Assembly: GCA_025462735.1 (NCBI GenBank)
Contig: JAOAPC010000024.1
Location: forward strand, 611,828-675,827
Direction: 5' to 3'
Source: Acidobacteriaceae bacterium
GTDB taxonomy: Bacteria > Acidobacteriota > Terriglobia > Terriglobales > Acidobacteriaceae
DNA length: 64,000 nucleotides
The translations under genes and the position numbers were made by a program. Each line of letters begins with the position of its first letter. The stretch's first letter is position 1. This document shows positions 16,544 to 25,658 of the stretch, piece by piece. The notes under the pieces are model-generated. The model was not told the DNA's origin. It did no database searches and saw only the letters and a program-made list of their open reading frames with translations.

Positions 16544-17880
16544 TTCAGCGCTGTCTGATGCGATTGGGTGCTGGCCCGAGCTGCGCATGCCATCTCGTAT
16601 AAAAGAGCGAGGGTAAGAAGCAATAAACACCAGACCGCGTGTGCCATCACCAGGCCGTTCCACCAGGTCGTGCTACTGAAGACGGAAGTGATAAATCCTC
16701 TGTTGCGCAATGTTTCGAGGAGAGATCCGCCGGGAACAAGGAAAACCACTAACGCCAGACAGGCGATTGCAGAGTGTCGATTGAATCCGGACTTTGAGCG
16801 CGCGAGCAAGTAGCAGAGCGGAATGATAAGAAGCGCGGCATCGTAAAATCGGTGATAAGCCGGAAGTAGGCTTAGAGCGGCTAACGCGCCCAAACATAAC
16901 AGATCATTACGTTTTGTCATTTTCGAAATCAAAGTCACCCACACCGTAAATAAAAGCAGGGAAAGGATAACTGCCGAAACATTGGCTGCTTGTCGGCTAT
17001 GCATGAACGCATAAAGGCCGACTTGCAGGTTCACCAGGCCAAATCGCAGAGGATTTCGATCGGTGAAATCGCCCAGTACGCCGGTTGAAAACAGCACCTT
17101 ATTGGCGAGCTTATAGTTCGGGAGCCAATCGACGTGTGCAATGGCCAGCCGCGTCACCGCGATAGCTATCACGGCTGCGAGGCTGCCAAGAGCAAACGTC
17201 AACGTGCGGAACTGCCGACGCACAATGTAGTAGATGAGAAAACACAACCCGATCTGGGGCTTAAGTCCGCTGCATATTGCTATCAGCAAGCCGCTTTCTA
17301 TTTCCCTGCCTGTGTAATTAGCCCACAGTGCAATTACTCCCAACTCAGTCGCGATGATCGCCAAGTTGCATGTCGCGATGCCGGTGTGGACAGGCGCAAA
17401 AAGCAGCGCGATAGCAATGAACAACAACCTGCGCCATCCGCTCAGTTCAGCCACAATTATCAGCAACCACACAGTAGCGAAGAAGAGCACTATTGTCGCG
17501 CTGATCGCGAGCAATTTGAAAACATACCAAGGCAGAACAGTGAAGGGAGCCAACAACAAGAGACTCGTAAGCGGATATGCCGTCGGTACCCCGTGCTTTA
17601 TAAGAATGGAGCCATCGCTGAATTCTTGTGCATCTGGCCTTGAGCCCAAAGCGTCGCTTGGCCAAAATTCCAATAGCGACTTGGCGCTGTATGGATCTGC
17701 CCCATGAACCAGTGCTGTCGCCTGAATGTACGGGGAAATCAAATCGTTCAAGTCGGAGGCCGTTGCAGGCCGAAAGGGGCCTCGCGTGATGAACACAGTC
17801 CCGCAAACAGTAAGCAAAATGGCAGCCAAGGTCCTTCGCCAGCGCTTATTCACTTGGTGACGGCGGAATGGTGAGAACAT
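16510..17880 (-). CDS. GT87/DUF2029-like polytopic membrane glycosyltransferase
   Basis: A 456-residue protein with about ten to twelve membrane helices after a basic N-terminus. The first periplasmic loop contains [22 protein letters not shown], matching the acidic loop near the catalytic Asp of GT-C/GT87 (mannosyltransferase-like) proteins. The middle has [18 protein letters not shown], another conserved block of the family. The C-terminus is polar. The family uses polyprenyl-phosphate sugars as donors, but the specific sugar is not known here. It lies just upstream of, and divergent from, the exopolysaccharide genes. Confidence 0.78.
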   Translation of the reverse strand: MFSPFRRHQVNKRWRRTLAAILLTVCGTVFITRGPFRPATASDLNDLISPYIQATALVHGADPYSAKSLLEFWPSDALGSRPDAQEFSDGSILIKHGVPTAYPLTSLLLLAPFTVLPWYVFKLLAISATIVLFFATVWLLIIVAELSGWRRLLFIAIALLFAPVHTGIATCNLAIIATELGVIALWANYTGREIESGLLIAICSGLKPQIGLCFLIYYIVRRQFRTLTFALGSLAAVIAIAVTRLAIAHVDWLPNYKLANKVLFSTGVLGDFTDRNPLRFGLVNLQVGLYAFMHSRQAANVSAVILSLLLFTVWVTLISKMTKRNDLLCLGALAALSLLPAYHRFYDAALLIIPLCYLLARSKSGFNRHSAIACLALVVFLVPGGSLLETLRNRGFITSVFSSTTWWNGLVMAHAVWCLLLLTLALLYEMACAARASTQSHQTALNQSKSLAASLA

Positions 17881-18063
17881 CCGAATCGGATTATAGGAGT
17901 TGTCCGGATTTGGCGACGCGGAAAGAGGGTGATGTCGCCCATCAAGTTAATAGCTGACTAATGTTCGCGAAAAGATATGCGAGTCCGATGCCCGCACCAT
18001 GAACGTCACTGTCTCTAAATCTTTGCCGACTATGCCTGCTGCTATGCTGCCGACAGAGTACCT

Positions 18064-19260
18064 ATGGCTGCTTCCCCGCAGGTCGAATTTGCAGAGCTCG
18101 AAACGCTAAGGTTGCCGGAAGACCGGAGTACCTGTTGCGTTGTCACTCTCGATTCGCGCAAACGAATCAAAGAACTCGATGGGCTCCGAGGAATTGCAAT
18201 CCTTCTTGTCCTGCTGTGTCATTCCACGTTCGAGTTGCATCCGTCATCCAAAATACTTTCCGGCCTTGCCAGCGTGGGCCAACTCACGTGGAGTGGCGTC
18301 GACTTGTTTTTGGTGCTTTCAGGGTTTTTGATTGGCGGCATTCTGCTGGATGCGCGCCACTCGCCACGATATTTTAGGACGTTTTACGTTCGGCGCGCTT
18401 TCCGCATTCTGCCACCTTACGCCGGAATAGTCTGTCTTTTCTTGTTTCGCTTCATGCGCCCATCCGCTGGTCCCTTAGGTGAATTTTCACCAAACCATAT
18501 TCCTTGGTTTGCTTATTTTACTTTCACGCAAAACTTGTGGATGGCGGGATTGGGAAGTTTCGGTGCGGGGACTATGGCGGCTACCTGGTCACTGGCGGTC
18601 GAGGAACAATTTTATTTAACCGTGCCCTGGATTGTGAGACGAATTACTGAAAGAAGGCTAGCAATATTCCTGATAGGGCTGATCGCGACGGTCCCTGTGG
18701 TCAGAACTGTTCTTTATCTTTTCGTAAGAACAGGCAGTTTCGCTGACTACGTCCTAATGCCATGCCGAGCGGACGCTTTAGGTATGGGAGTGTTGATCGC
18801 GCTCATAGTTCGCGACCCGAAATGGTTTGGTGTCACACTGGCGAATCGGAGCGGATTGAAGAAGACTGCATTAGTCCTGCTGCTAGCGCTCGCAATGTTT
18901 ACGCCTCGAGGATCCGAATTTTCAGGTGTCATGGTGACTGTAGGTTATTCTTGCCTGGCGTTCTTCTATGGCTCTCTGTTACTCATGGCGCTAACTGGCG
19001 CGAGTCCACTGCTCACCCGGCTTTTACGGAATCAGGTGCTGATGCACCTTGGAACCCTGGCGTATTTTACGTACCTGTTTCATTTACTTTTCATGGAAGC
19101 TGCTCGCCGAGTGTTAGTTGTTGGCGTGGCTCACTCCTCCGATTTGATTCGTTTTGCGGGAGGATGGCTTGGAATAGGCCTAACACTGATTTGCGCCGCC
19201 TTTTCGTGGAGGTACTTTGAGAGTCCGTTACTGCGGAAGGCGCACTCTTATAAGTATTGA
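18064..19260 (+). CDS. acyltransferase 3 (OafA/YrhL-type) membrane O-acyltransferase
   Basis: A 398-residue polytopic protein. RIKELDGLRGIAILLVLLCHS near residue 38 is the classical start of the acyltransferase-3 domain, followed by WSGVDLFLVLSGFLIGG, then YVRRAFRILPPY and ATWSLAVEEQFYL. About ten membrane helices follow. The family adds acetyl or other acyl groups to exported sugars. As the first gene of the exopolysaccharide locus it probably decorates that polymer. ATG 18064 begins an N-terminal extension of about 35 residues before the domain. Confidence 0.93.
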   Translation: MAASPQVEFAELETLRLPEDRSTCCVVTLDSRKRIKELDGLRGIAILLVLLCHSTFELHPSSKILSGLASVGQLTWSGVDLFLVLSGFLIGGILLDARHSPRYFRTFYVRRAFRILPPYAGIVCLFLFRFMRPSAGPLGEFSPNHIPWFAYFTFTQNLWMAGLGSFGAGTMAATWSLAVEEQFYLTVPWIVRRITERRLAIFLIGLIATVPVVRTVLYLFVRTGSFADYVLMPCRADALGMGVLIALIVRDPKWFGVTLANRSGLKKTALVLLLALAMFTPRGSEFSGVMVTVGYSCLAFFYGSLLLMALTGASPLLTRLLRNQVLMHLGTLAYFTYLFHLLFMEAARRVLVVGVAHSSDLIRFAGGWLGIGLTLICAAFSWRYFESPLLRKAHSYKY

Positions 19261-19377
19261 AACACGGGCCCGCAACCCACGCGGCTACGTGCAGGAGTAG
19301 AGTACAAAGTTGTGCACTCCCCTAAAGGTTTTTCGCTGGGTGCCTTCCGGTAAGATGTCCGCAGTATCCCACATCAA

Positions 19378-20400
19378 ATGCAAGAATTGGCGGCGTCCGC
19401 ACATTTGTGGAATGAGCCGGAATCGACGGTTCTTGCCGCCGAGGCACTGCAAGATTTTGCCGCGGTCACTCTTCCCATCAGCGTAATTGTTCCAGTACGA
19501 AATGAAGGACGCAATCTGCGAAGTTGTCTGGAGTCGCTACGCGGCGCTGGTGAGGTTTACGTCATCGACTCGCAAAGCACTGACGACACGATCGAGATTG
19601 CACGATCTTTTGGAGCACAGGTCGTCCAGTTTCATTATCACGGCGGCTGGCCCAAGAAGCGGCAGTGGGCGCTCGACATGTTGCCATTGCAATATGACTG
19701 GGTGTTACTGCTGGATGCCGATGAGTCGCTTACTCCGGCCCTTGTCTCGGAAATGAGGCGGGCGATTCGCAATCCGCAAGTTGACGGTTATTACATCGGA
19801 TTGGAGATGTTCTTCCTGGGCAAGCGCCTGCGCCACGGCGGCCCAAAGCTCTACAAGCTTTCATTGTTCCGCCGCGGCAAAGGGGCCTTTGAATGCCGCG
19901 CGCAGCAACAGGATACTTCCATGTGCGACATGGAGGTGCACGAGCACGTGATGGTGAGCGGCGCCACCAGAAAGCTGAAAGAGCGGCTGGTGCACCGCAA
20001 TGTGGACACTCTCTCGCGCTACATTCACAAACACAACGAGTACTCGAATTGGGAAGCGCAGGTCTGGCGAGAATCAGGCCGGGAGTCAGGCGGAGAACCA
20101 GGTAACGACAAGCGCGAATTGCGTGCCAGACTTTTTGGATCGCAAGCCGAGCGCCGCCGTTGGATTCGCAAGGGATTCTTTGCCCTGCCGGGCATCTCGG
20201 TTTTTTTTATGGTTTACAAGTACGTGTTCTGTCTCGGGTTTCTTGACGGTGTGCCTGGGCTGATCTATTGCGGGTTTCAAGGCATTCAATTTTTTCAAAT
20301 CAAGGCGAAATTGTACGAAGCGAAAATCGACTCGGCACAAGCTGCGCCCGTCCGTTCGCGCGAACTAACCGTAGCCGAGGACTCTAATGTGCGGCATTAG
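19378..20400 (+). CDS. family 2 glycosyltransferase
   Basis: A 340-residue GT-A type transferase. ISVIVPVRNEGRNLRSCLESL near residue 34 starts the nucleotide-sugar domain, with VIDSQSTDDTIEIARSFGA next and the DXD-like LLLDADESL near residue 120. The block WPKKRQWALDMLP resembles the WaaE/KdtX subgroup. A C-terminal membrane-associated segment contains FFALPGISVFFMVYKYVF. The gene overlaps the asparagine synthase start by 14 bases, so the two are translationally coupled. The sugar added is unknown. Confidence 0.92.
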   Translation: MQELAASAHLWNEPESTVLAAEALQDFAAVTLPISVIVPVRNEGRNLRSCLESLRGAGEVYVIDSQSTDDTIEIARSFGAQVVQFHYHGGWPKKRQWALDMLPLQYDWVLLLDADESLTPALVSEMRRAIRNPQVDGYYIGLEMFFLGKRLRHGGPKLYKLSLFRRGKGAFECRAQQQDTSMCDMEVHEHVMVSGATRKLKERLVHRNVDTLSRYIHKHNEYSNWEAQVWRESGRESGGEPGNDKRELRARLFGSQAERRRWIRKGFFALPGISVFFMVYKYVFCLGFLDGVPGLIYCGFQGIQFFQIKAKLYEAKIDSAQAAPVRSRELTVAEDSNVRH

Positions 20401-22357
20401 CGGCCTGGCGAATTGGGGAAACCGAGAAATTCTGGCGCGTATGACTGCGGTGCAGCGGCACCGCGGTCCGAATGACAGCGGATTATGGGACCACCGCTCG
20501 CCGGATGGTTCGTACATGGGGCTGGGCAGCAGGCGACTGTCAATCCTAGATCTGTCGGCCGGCGGACGCATGCCGATGTCAAACGAAGACGGCAACGTCT
20601 GGATCACGTACAACGGTGAAATCTACAATGCCAGGACACTTCGCCGCGAACTGGAAGCAAAAGGCCACCAATTCAAATCTCATTCCGACACCGAAGTAAT
20701 TGTTCATCTCTACGAAGAAGAAGGCGCGGACTGCGTGCGGCGGCTGAACGGTATGTTCGCGTTTGCGATTTGCGACCTGCGCGAGGCGCGCCCGCTGTTG
20801 TTCATGGCGCGCGACCACTTTGGCGTCAAGCCGTTTTATTACGTTTGCCGCAATGGATCGCTGGCGTTTGCGTCGGAAGCGAAGGCGCTGCTGGAAGTTC
20901 CAGGCGTTGAAGCGAAGATCGACATACAGGCGTTGGATCAGTATCTGACCTTCTTGTGGGTGCCCGATCCGAAAACGCTTTTTGAAGGCATTCTCAAGTT
21001 ACCTGCGGGGTACTCCGCGGTTTACCGCGACGGCGAATTAAGAATCTCGCAGTACTGGGATTTGAGCTTTCCTCCCGCTGGAGAAGAGTTTCGGTTCTCC
21101 GAGGATGCGCTTGTACACGAGGTACGCGAGCGATTCCAGCACTCGATTGAGCAGCAGATGGTCAGCGATGTGCCGGTCGGCGCCTTTCTCAGCGCTGGCC
21201 TCGACTCTTCCAGCATCGTCGCCATGATGAACCGGACCGCGAAGAAGCCCCTTCGCACTTACACCATCACATTTCCGGAAAAGTATCGTAAGGGCGAGAG
21301 CACACTAGATGATCCCCGAGTCCCGGCGCGACTTGCGCAAGAGTTGGGCTGCGAAAACCAGCAAATTATGGTTGAGCCGGATGTCGCGACGCTGTTGCCA
21401 AAACTCTGCTGGCACATGGACGAGCCTACCGCGGACCCGGCGATAATTGCGGCTTACTTGGTCTGCCGCGAGGCCAGCCGCGACGTTACGGTTTTACTGT
21501 CGGGGGTCGGCGGCGACGAACTCTTTGCGGGCTATCGAAAGTACGCAGCCCACTATTGGGCGGAAGCGTATACGAAGATTCCGAAGCCGCTGCGGCAAAT
21601 TGCGAAGTCGGCGATTGACTCCGTTCCCAATCTGCGAGGAAGCAGTCTCAAAGGGCCACTTCGGCTTGCGAAGAAGATGCTTGGGTCGGCGGCGCTATCG
21701 CCGAGGGAGCGGTTCGTTGGTAACTGTACATATCTGAATTTCATACAGAGAGCAAGCCTGTATTCGAACGATCTGCGAAATCGTGAACCAGATTGCGAGC
21801 ATGTGGCTGCTTTTGAAAAAGTCAGCCATGCCGATTTCCTGAACCAGATGCTTTACCTGGACACGAAGATTTTCATGACCAGCCTGAATCTCAACTACAA
21901 CGACAAGATGAGTATGGCGTGCTCGGTGGAAGTCCGAGTGCCGTTTCTCGATCGTGAGCTGGCGGAATTTGTGGCTTGGAATGTTCCGCCGCGTATGAAA
22001 CTCAAAGGGTTTTTCTCGCCGACAACCAAAGATATTTTCCGGAAGGCAATGCGTGGCGTGCTCCCTGCCGAAGTGCTTCGCCAACCGAAGGCAGGGTTCG
22101 CGGCGCCAACCGATTACTGGCTGGCGAACGAGCTTAAAGAGATGACTGACGATCTCCTGACCGATTCGCGAACGAGGAGCCGCGGGCTGTTCAGCGCGGA
22201 GGCGGTGCAAAAACTGATCCGCGAGCACCGCAGCGGCAAACGGGACTGGTCGATGCAAATCTGGCAACTATTAACGCTCGAGTTGTGGACGCAGAACTTC
22301 GTTGACGGTGCCTCGGGTGCGTCCACCCATGAATCGATGCGGGCGGCGATCGCATGA
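20387..22357 (+). CDS. asnB: glutamine-hydrolysing asparagine synthase family protein
   Basis: A 656-residue protein. MCGISG gives the N-terminal Cys2 nucleophile of the class II glutaminase domain (about 1-190). The synthase domain carries the PP-loop motif AFLSAGLDSSSIVA near 265 and later SGVGGDELFAGYRKY. Asparagine synthase homologues in polysaccharide loci often act as amidotransferases on an exopolysaccharide or its precursor rather than in free asparagine supply. Its place between GT2 and a sugar-type oxidoreductase favours that reading here, which is inference. It overlaps the next gene by four bases (ATGA). Confidence 0.95.
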   Translation: MCGISGLANWGNREILARMTAVQRHRGPNDSGLWDHRSPDGSYMGLGSRRLSILDLSAGGRMPMSNEDGNVWITYNGEIYNARTLRRELEAKGHQFKSHSDTEVIVHLYEEEGADCVRRLNGMFAFAICDLREARPLLFMARDHFGVKPFYYVCRNGSLAFASEAKALLEVPGVEAKIDIQALDQYLTFLWVPDPKTLFEGILKLPAGYSAVYRDGELRISQYWDLSFPPAGEEFRFSEDALVHEVRERFQHSIEQQMVSDVPVGAFLSAGLDSSSIVAMMNRTAKKPLRTYTITFPEKYRKGESTLDDPRVPARLAQELGCENQQIMVEPDVATLLPKLCWHMDEPTADPAIIAAYLVCREASRDVTVLLSGVGGDELFAGYRKYAAHYWAEAYTKIPKPLRQIAKSAIDSVPNLRGSSLKGPLRLAKKMLGSAALSPRERFVGNCTYLNFIQRASLYSNDLRNREPDCEHVAAFEKVSHADFLNQMLYLDTKIFMTSLNLNYNDKMSMACSVEVRVPFLDRELAEFVAWNVPPRMKLKGFFSPTTKDIFRKAMRGVLPAEVLRQPKAGFAAPTDYWLANELKEMTDDLLTDSRTRSRGLFSAEAVQKLIREHRSGKRDWSMQIWQLLTLELWTQNFVDGASGASTHESMRAAIA

Positions 22358-24540
22358 AGCAAATTCTGCAGAGCCCGCGCACTGGCGAAATCGAAGTAGC
22401 GGATGTCCCGGCACCACGCGCGGCCAAGGGATGTGTGTTGGTCAGGGTGGCAGCGTCGCTGGTTTCGGCAGGCACCGAACGGGCATCTGCAGATTTCGCC
22501 ACGAAAAGTTTGATCCAGAAAGCGCAAGCGCGTCCAGACCTGGTTCGAGATGTGCTGAACAAAATTCGCCGTGACGGGCTTCTCTCGGCCTTCTCCGCGG
22601 TTCGCGGCCGGCTCGACGAACCATCCGCCCTGGGATACAGCTGCGCGGGAACCGTAGTTGAACTGGGAGAGGGTATCAGCGACTTACAGGTCGGAGACCG
22701 CGTTGCGTGTGCAGGTGCGGGTTTTGCCGTTCACGCCGAATTTGCGTGTGTCCCGCGCATGCTCGTCGTCAGGATTCCGTCGTCGGAGGTGGATTTTGAA
22801 AGCGCTGCGTTCACCACGCTCGGATCTGTGGCTATGCACGCCATGCGCACGGCTGATGTGAAGCTCGGCGAAGTTGTAGCTGTGATCGGGTTGGGATTAC
22901 TGGGACAACTTGCCGTTCAGATACTTCGCGCGGCAGGTTGCAAGGTGATTGGGCTGGATCTGATGCAGGAGCGCGCCGCCCTTGCCGTGAGTATGGGAGC
23001 CATAGCGGCGACCTCGTCCGAGGCGGAATTCCGTGATTTGTGCTTTCGTCATTCCAATGGCTACGGCGCCGATTCTGTTTTGATAACCGCTGAAACATCG
23101 AGCAGTGTACCTGTCAACCTGGCGTCAGAGATCGCACGCGATCGTGCCATCGTGGTTGCGGTGGGCGCCGTCGGGATGGAGCTCGAGCGCCGGCTTTACT
23201 ACGAAAAGGAACTCGAGTTCAGGGTGTCGCGTTCCTACGGCCCGGGACGTTACGACGCGGCATTCGAGCAGAAGGGGATCGATTACCCGATCGGGCATGT
23301 CCGCTGGACCGAAACTCGCAACATGGAGGCGTTCGTCCAATTGCTCGCGGACGGCAAGTTGAACCTGAAGCCGCTGATCACGCAGCGTTACTCAATTGAG
23401 AATGCCGCATCCGCGTACGATCTAATTACCGGCAAGGATCGCCAGCCTTACCTGGGAATCGTGATCGAATACCCAGCAGAGCACAGAGTTGAGTCGCGCC
23501 GTCTGGAACTGGTTGAACATCGGAAGCCGTCATCATCGGCACATGTTAGGGTGGGAATGTTGGGGGCAGGCAATTTTGCTCGAAGTGTGCTGATACCGGC
23601 AATGCGGAAAGCCAAGGAGACAGAGCTGGTCGGAATCTGCGCCTCAAGCGGGGTTCGGGCGCAATCCGCCGCAAAAAAATTCGGATTCGCATTTTCCACA
23701 ACTGACGAAGAGCAAATCGTTCTTGATGACTCCATCAATACGGTTGTTGTCGCCACGCGGCACAACCTTCATGCTGGTCAAATAATTCGGGCACTTGAGT
23801 CCGGTAAACATGTTTTTTGCGAGAAACCTCTCTGCCTGACTGAGGCAGAACTTCATGCGATCCAACGCGCATATTCGCGCTCTAACTCCGAGCTGATGGT
23901 CGGGTTCAATCGTCGCTTCGCGCCAATGGCGCAGCGGACGAGATCGTTTCTTTCGCAGGCTGACGGTCCGTTCACAATGCACTACCGAGTGAATGCCGGT
24001 CCATTGCCTCCCACCCATTGGGTCAACGATCCCGAACAGGGCGGCGGCCGAGTTTTGGGGGAGATGTGCCATTTCGTTGACCTGCTCTCGTTTCTCTGTG
24101 GCTCAGCACCAGTTTGTGTCCGGGCGCGAAGCTCCTACTCGGCCGGTGGTCAAGATGTGACGGCTACGGTTGAATTCGCAAACCGATCTATCGGTACGAT
24201 CATGTACGTTTGCAGCGGAGACCGAGCGTTCTCGAAGGAAAGAGTGGAAGTTTTCGGTTCTAGTTCTATTGCTGCGCTTGATGACTTCCGGCGGCTTGAC
24301 TTGGTTCGTCATGGGAAAAAAGAGACGTATCGTTCCCGGCTGCGACAAGACAAAGGTCACCAAGCGGAGTGGCGCGCATTTTCAGAGTGCGTTCGGATTG
24401 GCGGCCCCGCGCCAATTGCCTTCGACGAAATTGTGGCGTCCACCCTCGCAACTATTCGCATTGCTGAATCGCTCCGCTCCGGTGAGGAAGAACTCGTCGT
24501 CGCGAAGGAACAACCTCTTTCTGTGCCACTCGTCTCTTGA
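22354..24540 (+). CDS. bi-domain zinc-alcohol dehydrogenase / Gfo-Idh-MocA oxidoreductase
   Basis: A 728-residue fusion. Residues of about 1-370 are a medium-chain dehydrogenase (YSCAGTVVELGEGISDLQVGD, then the nucleotide motif VIGLGLLGQLAVQILRAAG). Residues of about 385-728 are a Gfo/Idh/MocA NAD(P)-dependent oxidoreductase with MLGAGNFARSVLIPAM, GKHVFCEKPLCLTEAEL and FNRRFAPM. This fusion is recurrent in extracellular polysaccharide loci with asparagine synthase and epimerase or lyase genes. It probably oxidises or epimerises a sugar nucleotide or polymer unit; the substrate is not known. It is coupled to asnB by an ATGA overlap. Confidence 0.92.
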   Translation: MKQILQSPRTGEIEVADVPAPRAAKGCVLVRVAASLVSAGTERASADFATKSLIQKAQARPDLVRDVLNKIRRDGLLSAFSAVRGRLDEPSALGYSCAGTVVELGEGISDLQVGDRVACAGAGFAVHAEFACVPRMLVVRIPSSEVDFESAAFTTLGSVAMHAMRTADVKLGEVVAVIGLGLLGQLAVQILRAAGCKVIGLDLMQERAALAVSMGAIAATSSEAEFRDLCFRHSNGYGADSVLITAETSSSVPVNLASEIARDRAIVVAVGAVGMELERRLYYEKELEFRVSRSYGPGRYDAAFEQKGIDYPIGHVRWTETRNMEAFVQLLADGKLNLKPLITQRYSIENAASAYDLITGKDRQPYLGIVIEYPAEHRVESRRLELVEHRKPSSSAHVRVGMLGAGNFARSVLIPAMRKAKETELVGICASSGVRAQSAAKKFGFAFSTTDEEQIVLDDSINTVVVATRHNLHAGQIIRALESGKHVFCEKPLCLTEAELHAIQRAYSRSNSELMVGFNRRFAPMAQRTRSFLSQADGPFTMHYRVNAGPLPPTHWVNDPEQGGGRVLGEMCHFVDLLSFLCGSAPVCVRARSSYSAGGQDVTATVEFANRSIGTIMYVCSGDRAFSKERVEVFGSSSIAALDDFRRLDLVRHGKKETYRSRLRQDKGHQAEWRAFSECVRIGGPAPIAFDEIVASTLATIRIAESLRSGEEELVVAKEQPLSVPLVS

Positions 24541-24689
24541 TCTCTCCACGGGAAAAATCTCGCCAGAGTACATCCGCCAGCGCACTTCTGAATCGATCTT
24601 GCCCTTGATGGTTTAGGTTCCGGTGCGAAGTGCGCACTCCATTCGATGCTATAGTCGGCCCAGATTCCTTCGCATAGACACGAGATTTA

Positions 24690-25658
24690 ATGGCCCTGAA
24701 TTACTATCGCCGGATTTTCCGCGCATACATGTATCCAGGTACCAGTCAGTTGAGTTTTTGGCACGATCCCGCCGAGGCAAACGCCAACGCCTTCATTCAC
24801 ACGCTCGGCGAGTATTACATGACGTTTGCGGAGAAGGCGCAGTACGCCGGCCCTCATGACGCGCAGGGCATTCCCCTCCTCAACTACCACGGGCTAATTG
24901 GACTGCAATACAACCCGATCGCGATCGCGCAATGGGGACTGGGAAATTACAACCTTTTTGTGCGGACGGGCGGCGCCGACGCGCGTGAGAAGTTCGTTAA
25001 AGCAAGCGACTGGCTATGCCAGCGACTGGAAAAGAACATTCATGGTTTGCACGTGTGGAACCACTATTTTGACTGGGAGTATCGCCAGACGTTAAAAGCT
25101 CCATGGTACTCCGGCCTGGCGCAGGGTCAGGCTATTTCGCTTTTGGTGCGCGCGCACACTGAGACTGGGGAAGAAAAGTATCTGCGTGCGGCGGACCTCG
25201 CGTTTCGCAGTTTTCAAGTGGATGTCGAATCCGGCGGAGTGAAGTTTGAGGATGCTGAAAAGAACACCTGGTTCGAAGAGTACCTTGTTTCCCCACCCAC
25301 GCACATTTTGAACGGCTTTATTTGGGCTACGTGGGGCGTCTACGACTATTTCCTGGCAACCGGATCACGCGATGCGATGAGCCTCTTCGCCGCAGCAGTA
25401 AAGACCCTGGAGGCAAACCTTGGCCGCTATGATCTCGGGTTCTGGTCGCGATACGAGTTGTCGGGGACGCTACTGCCGATGATTGCGAGCCCGTTTTATC
25501 ACCGTCTTCACGTGACCCAACTGTTCGTGATGTACCGAATCACTTCGCTAAAAGTTTTCGAACAGTACGCCAGGCGCTGGGAGAGCTACGCGCATAGTGG
25601 ATCGAACCGTAGCCGCGCGCTTTGTTACAAAGGGGTTTTTAAACTTTGCTACTACTGA
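24690..25658 (+). CDS. D-glucuronyl C5-epimerase-family protein
   Basis: A 322-residue protein matching the C-terminal catalytic domain of heparan sulfate and heparosan glucuronyl C5-epimerases. Visible family-like segments are FHWDP-like SFWHDPAEANANAF, an (alpha/alpha) barrel region with APWYSGLAQGQAISLLVRA, TWFEEYLVSPPTHILNGFIWA, and a tyrosine-rich LGRYDLGFWSRYEL near the end. The known reaction converts D-glucuronate to L-iduronate in a polymer. No signal peptide is visible, so it probably acts in the cytoplasm on a lipid-linked chain. It lies in the exopolysaccharide locus. Which uronan it modifies is not established. Confidence 0.85.
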   Translation: MALNYYRRIFRAYMYPGTSQLSFWHDPAEANANAFIHTLGEYYMTFAEKAQYAGPHDAQGIPLLNYHGLIGLQYNPIAIAQWGLGNYNLFVRTGGADAREKFVKASDWLCQRLEKNIHGLHVWNHYFDWEYRQTLKAPWYSGLAQGQAISLLVRAHTETGEEKYLRAADLAFRSFQVDVESGGVKFEDAEKNTWFEEYLVSPPTHILNGFIWATWGVYDYFLATGSRDAMSLFAAAVKTLEANLGRYDLGFWSRYELSGTLLPMIASPFYHRLHVTQLFVMYRITSLKVFEQYARRWESYAHSGSNRSRALCYKGVFKLCYY

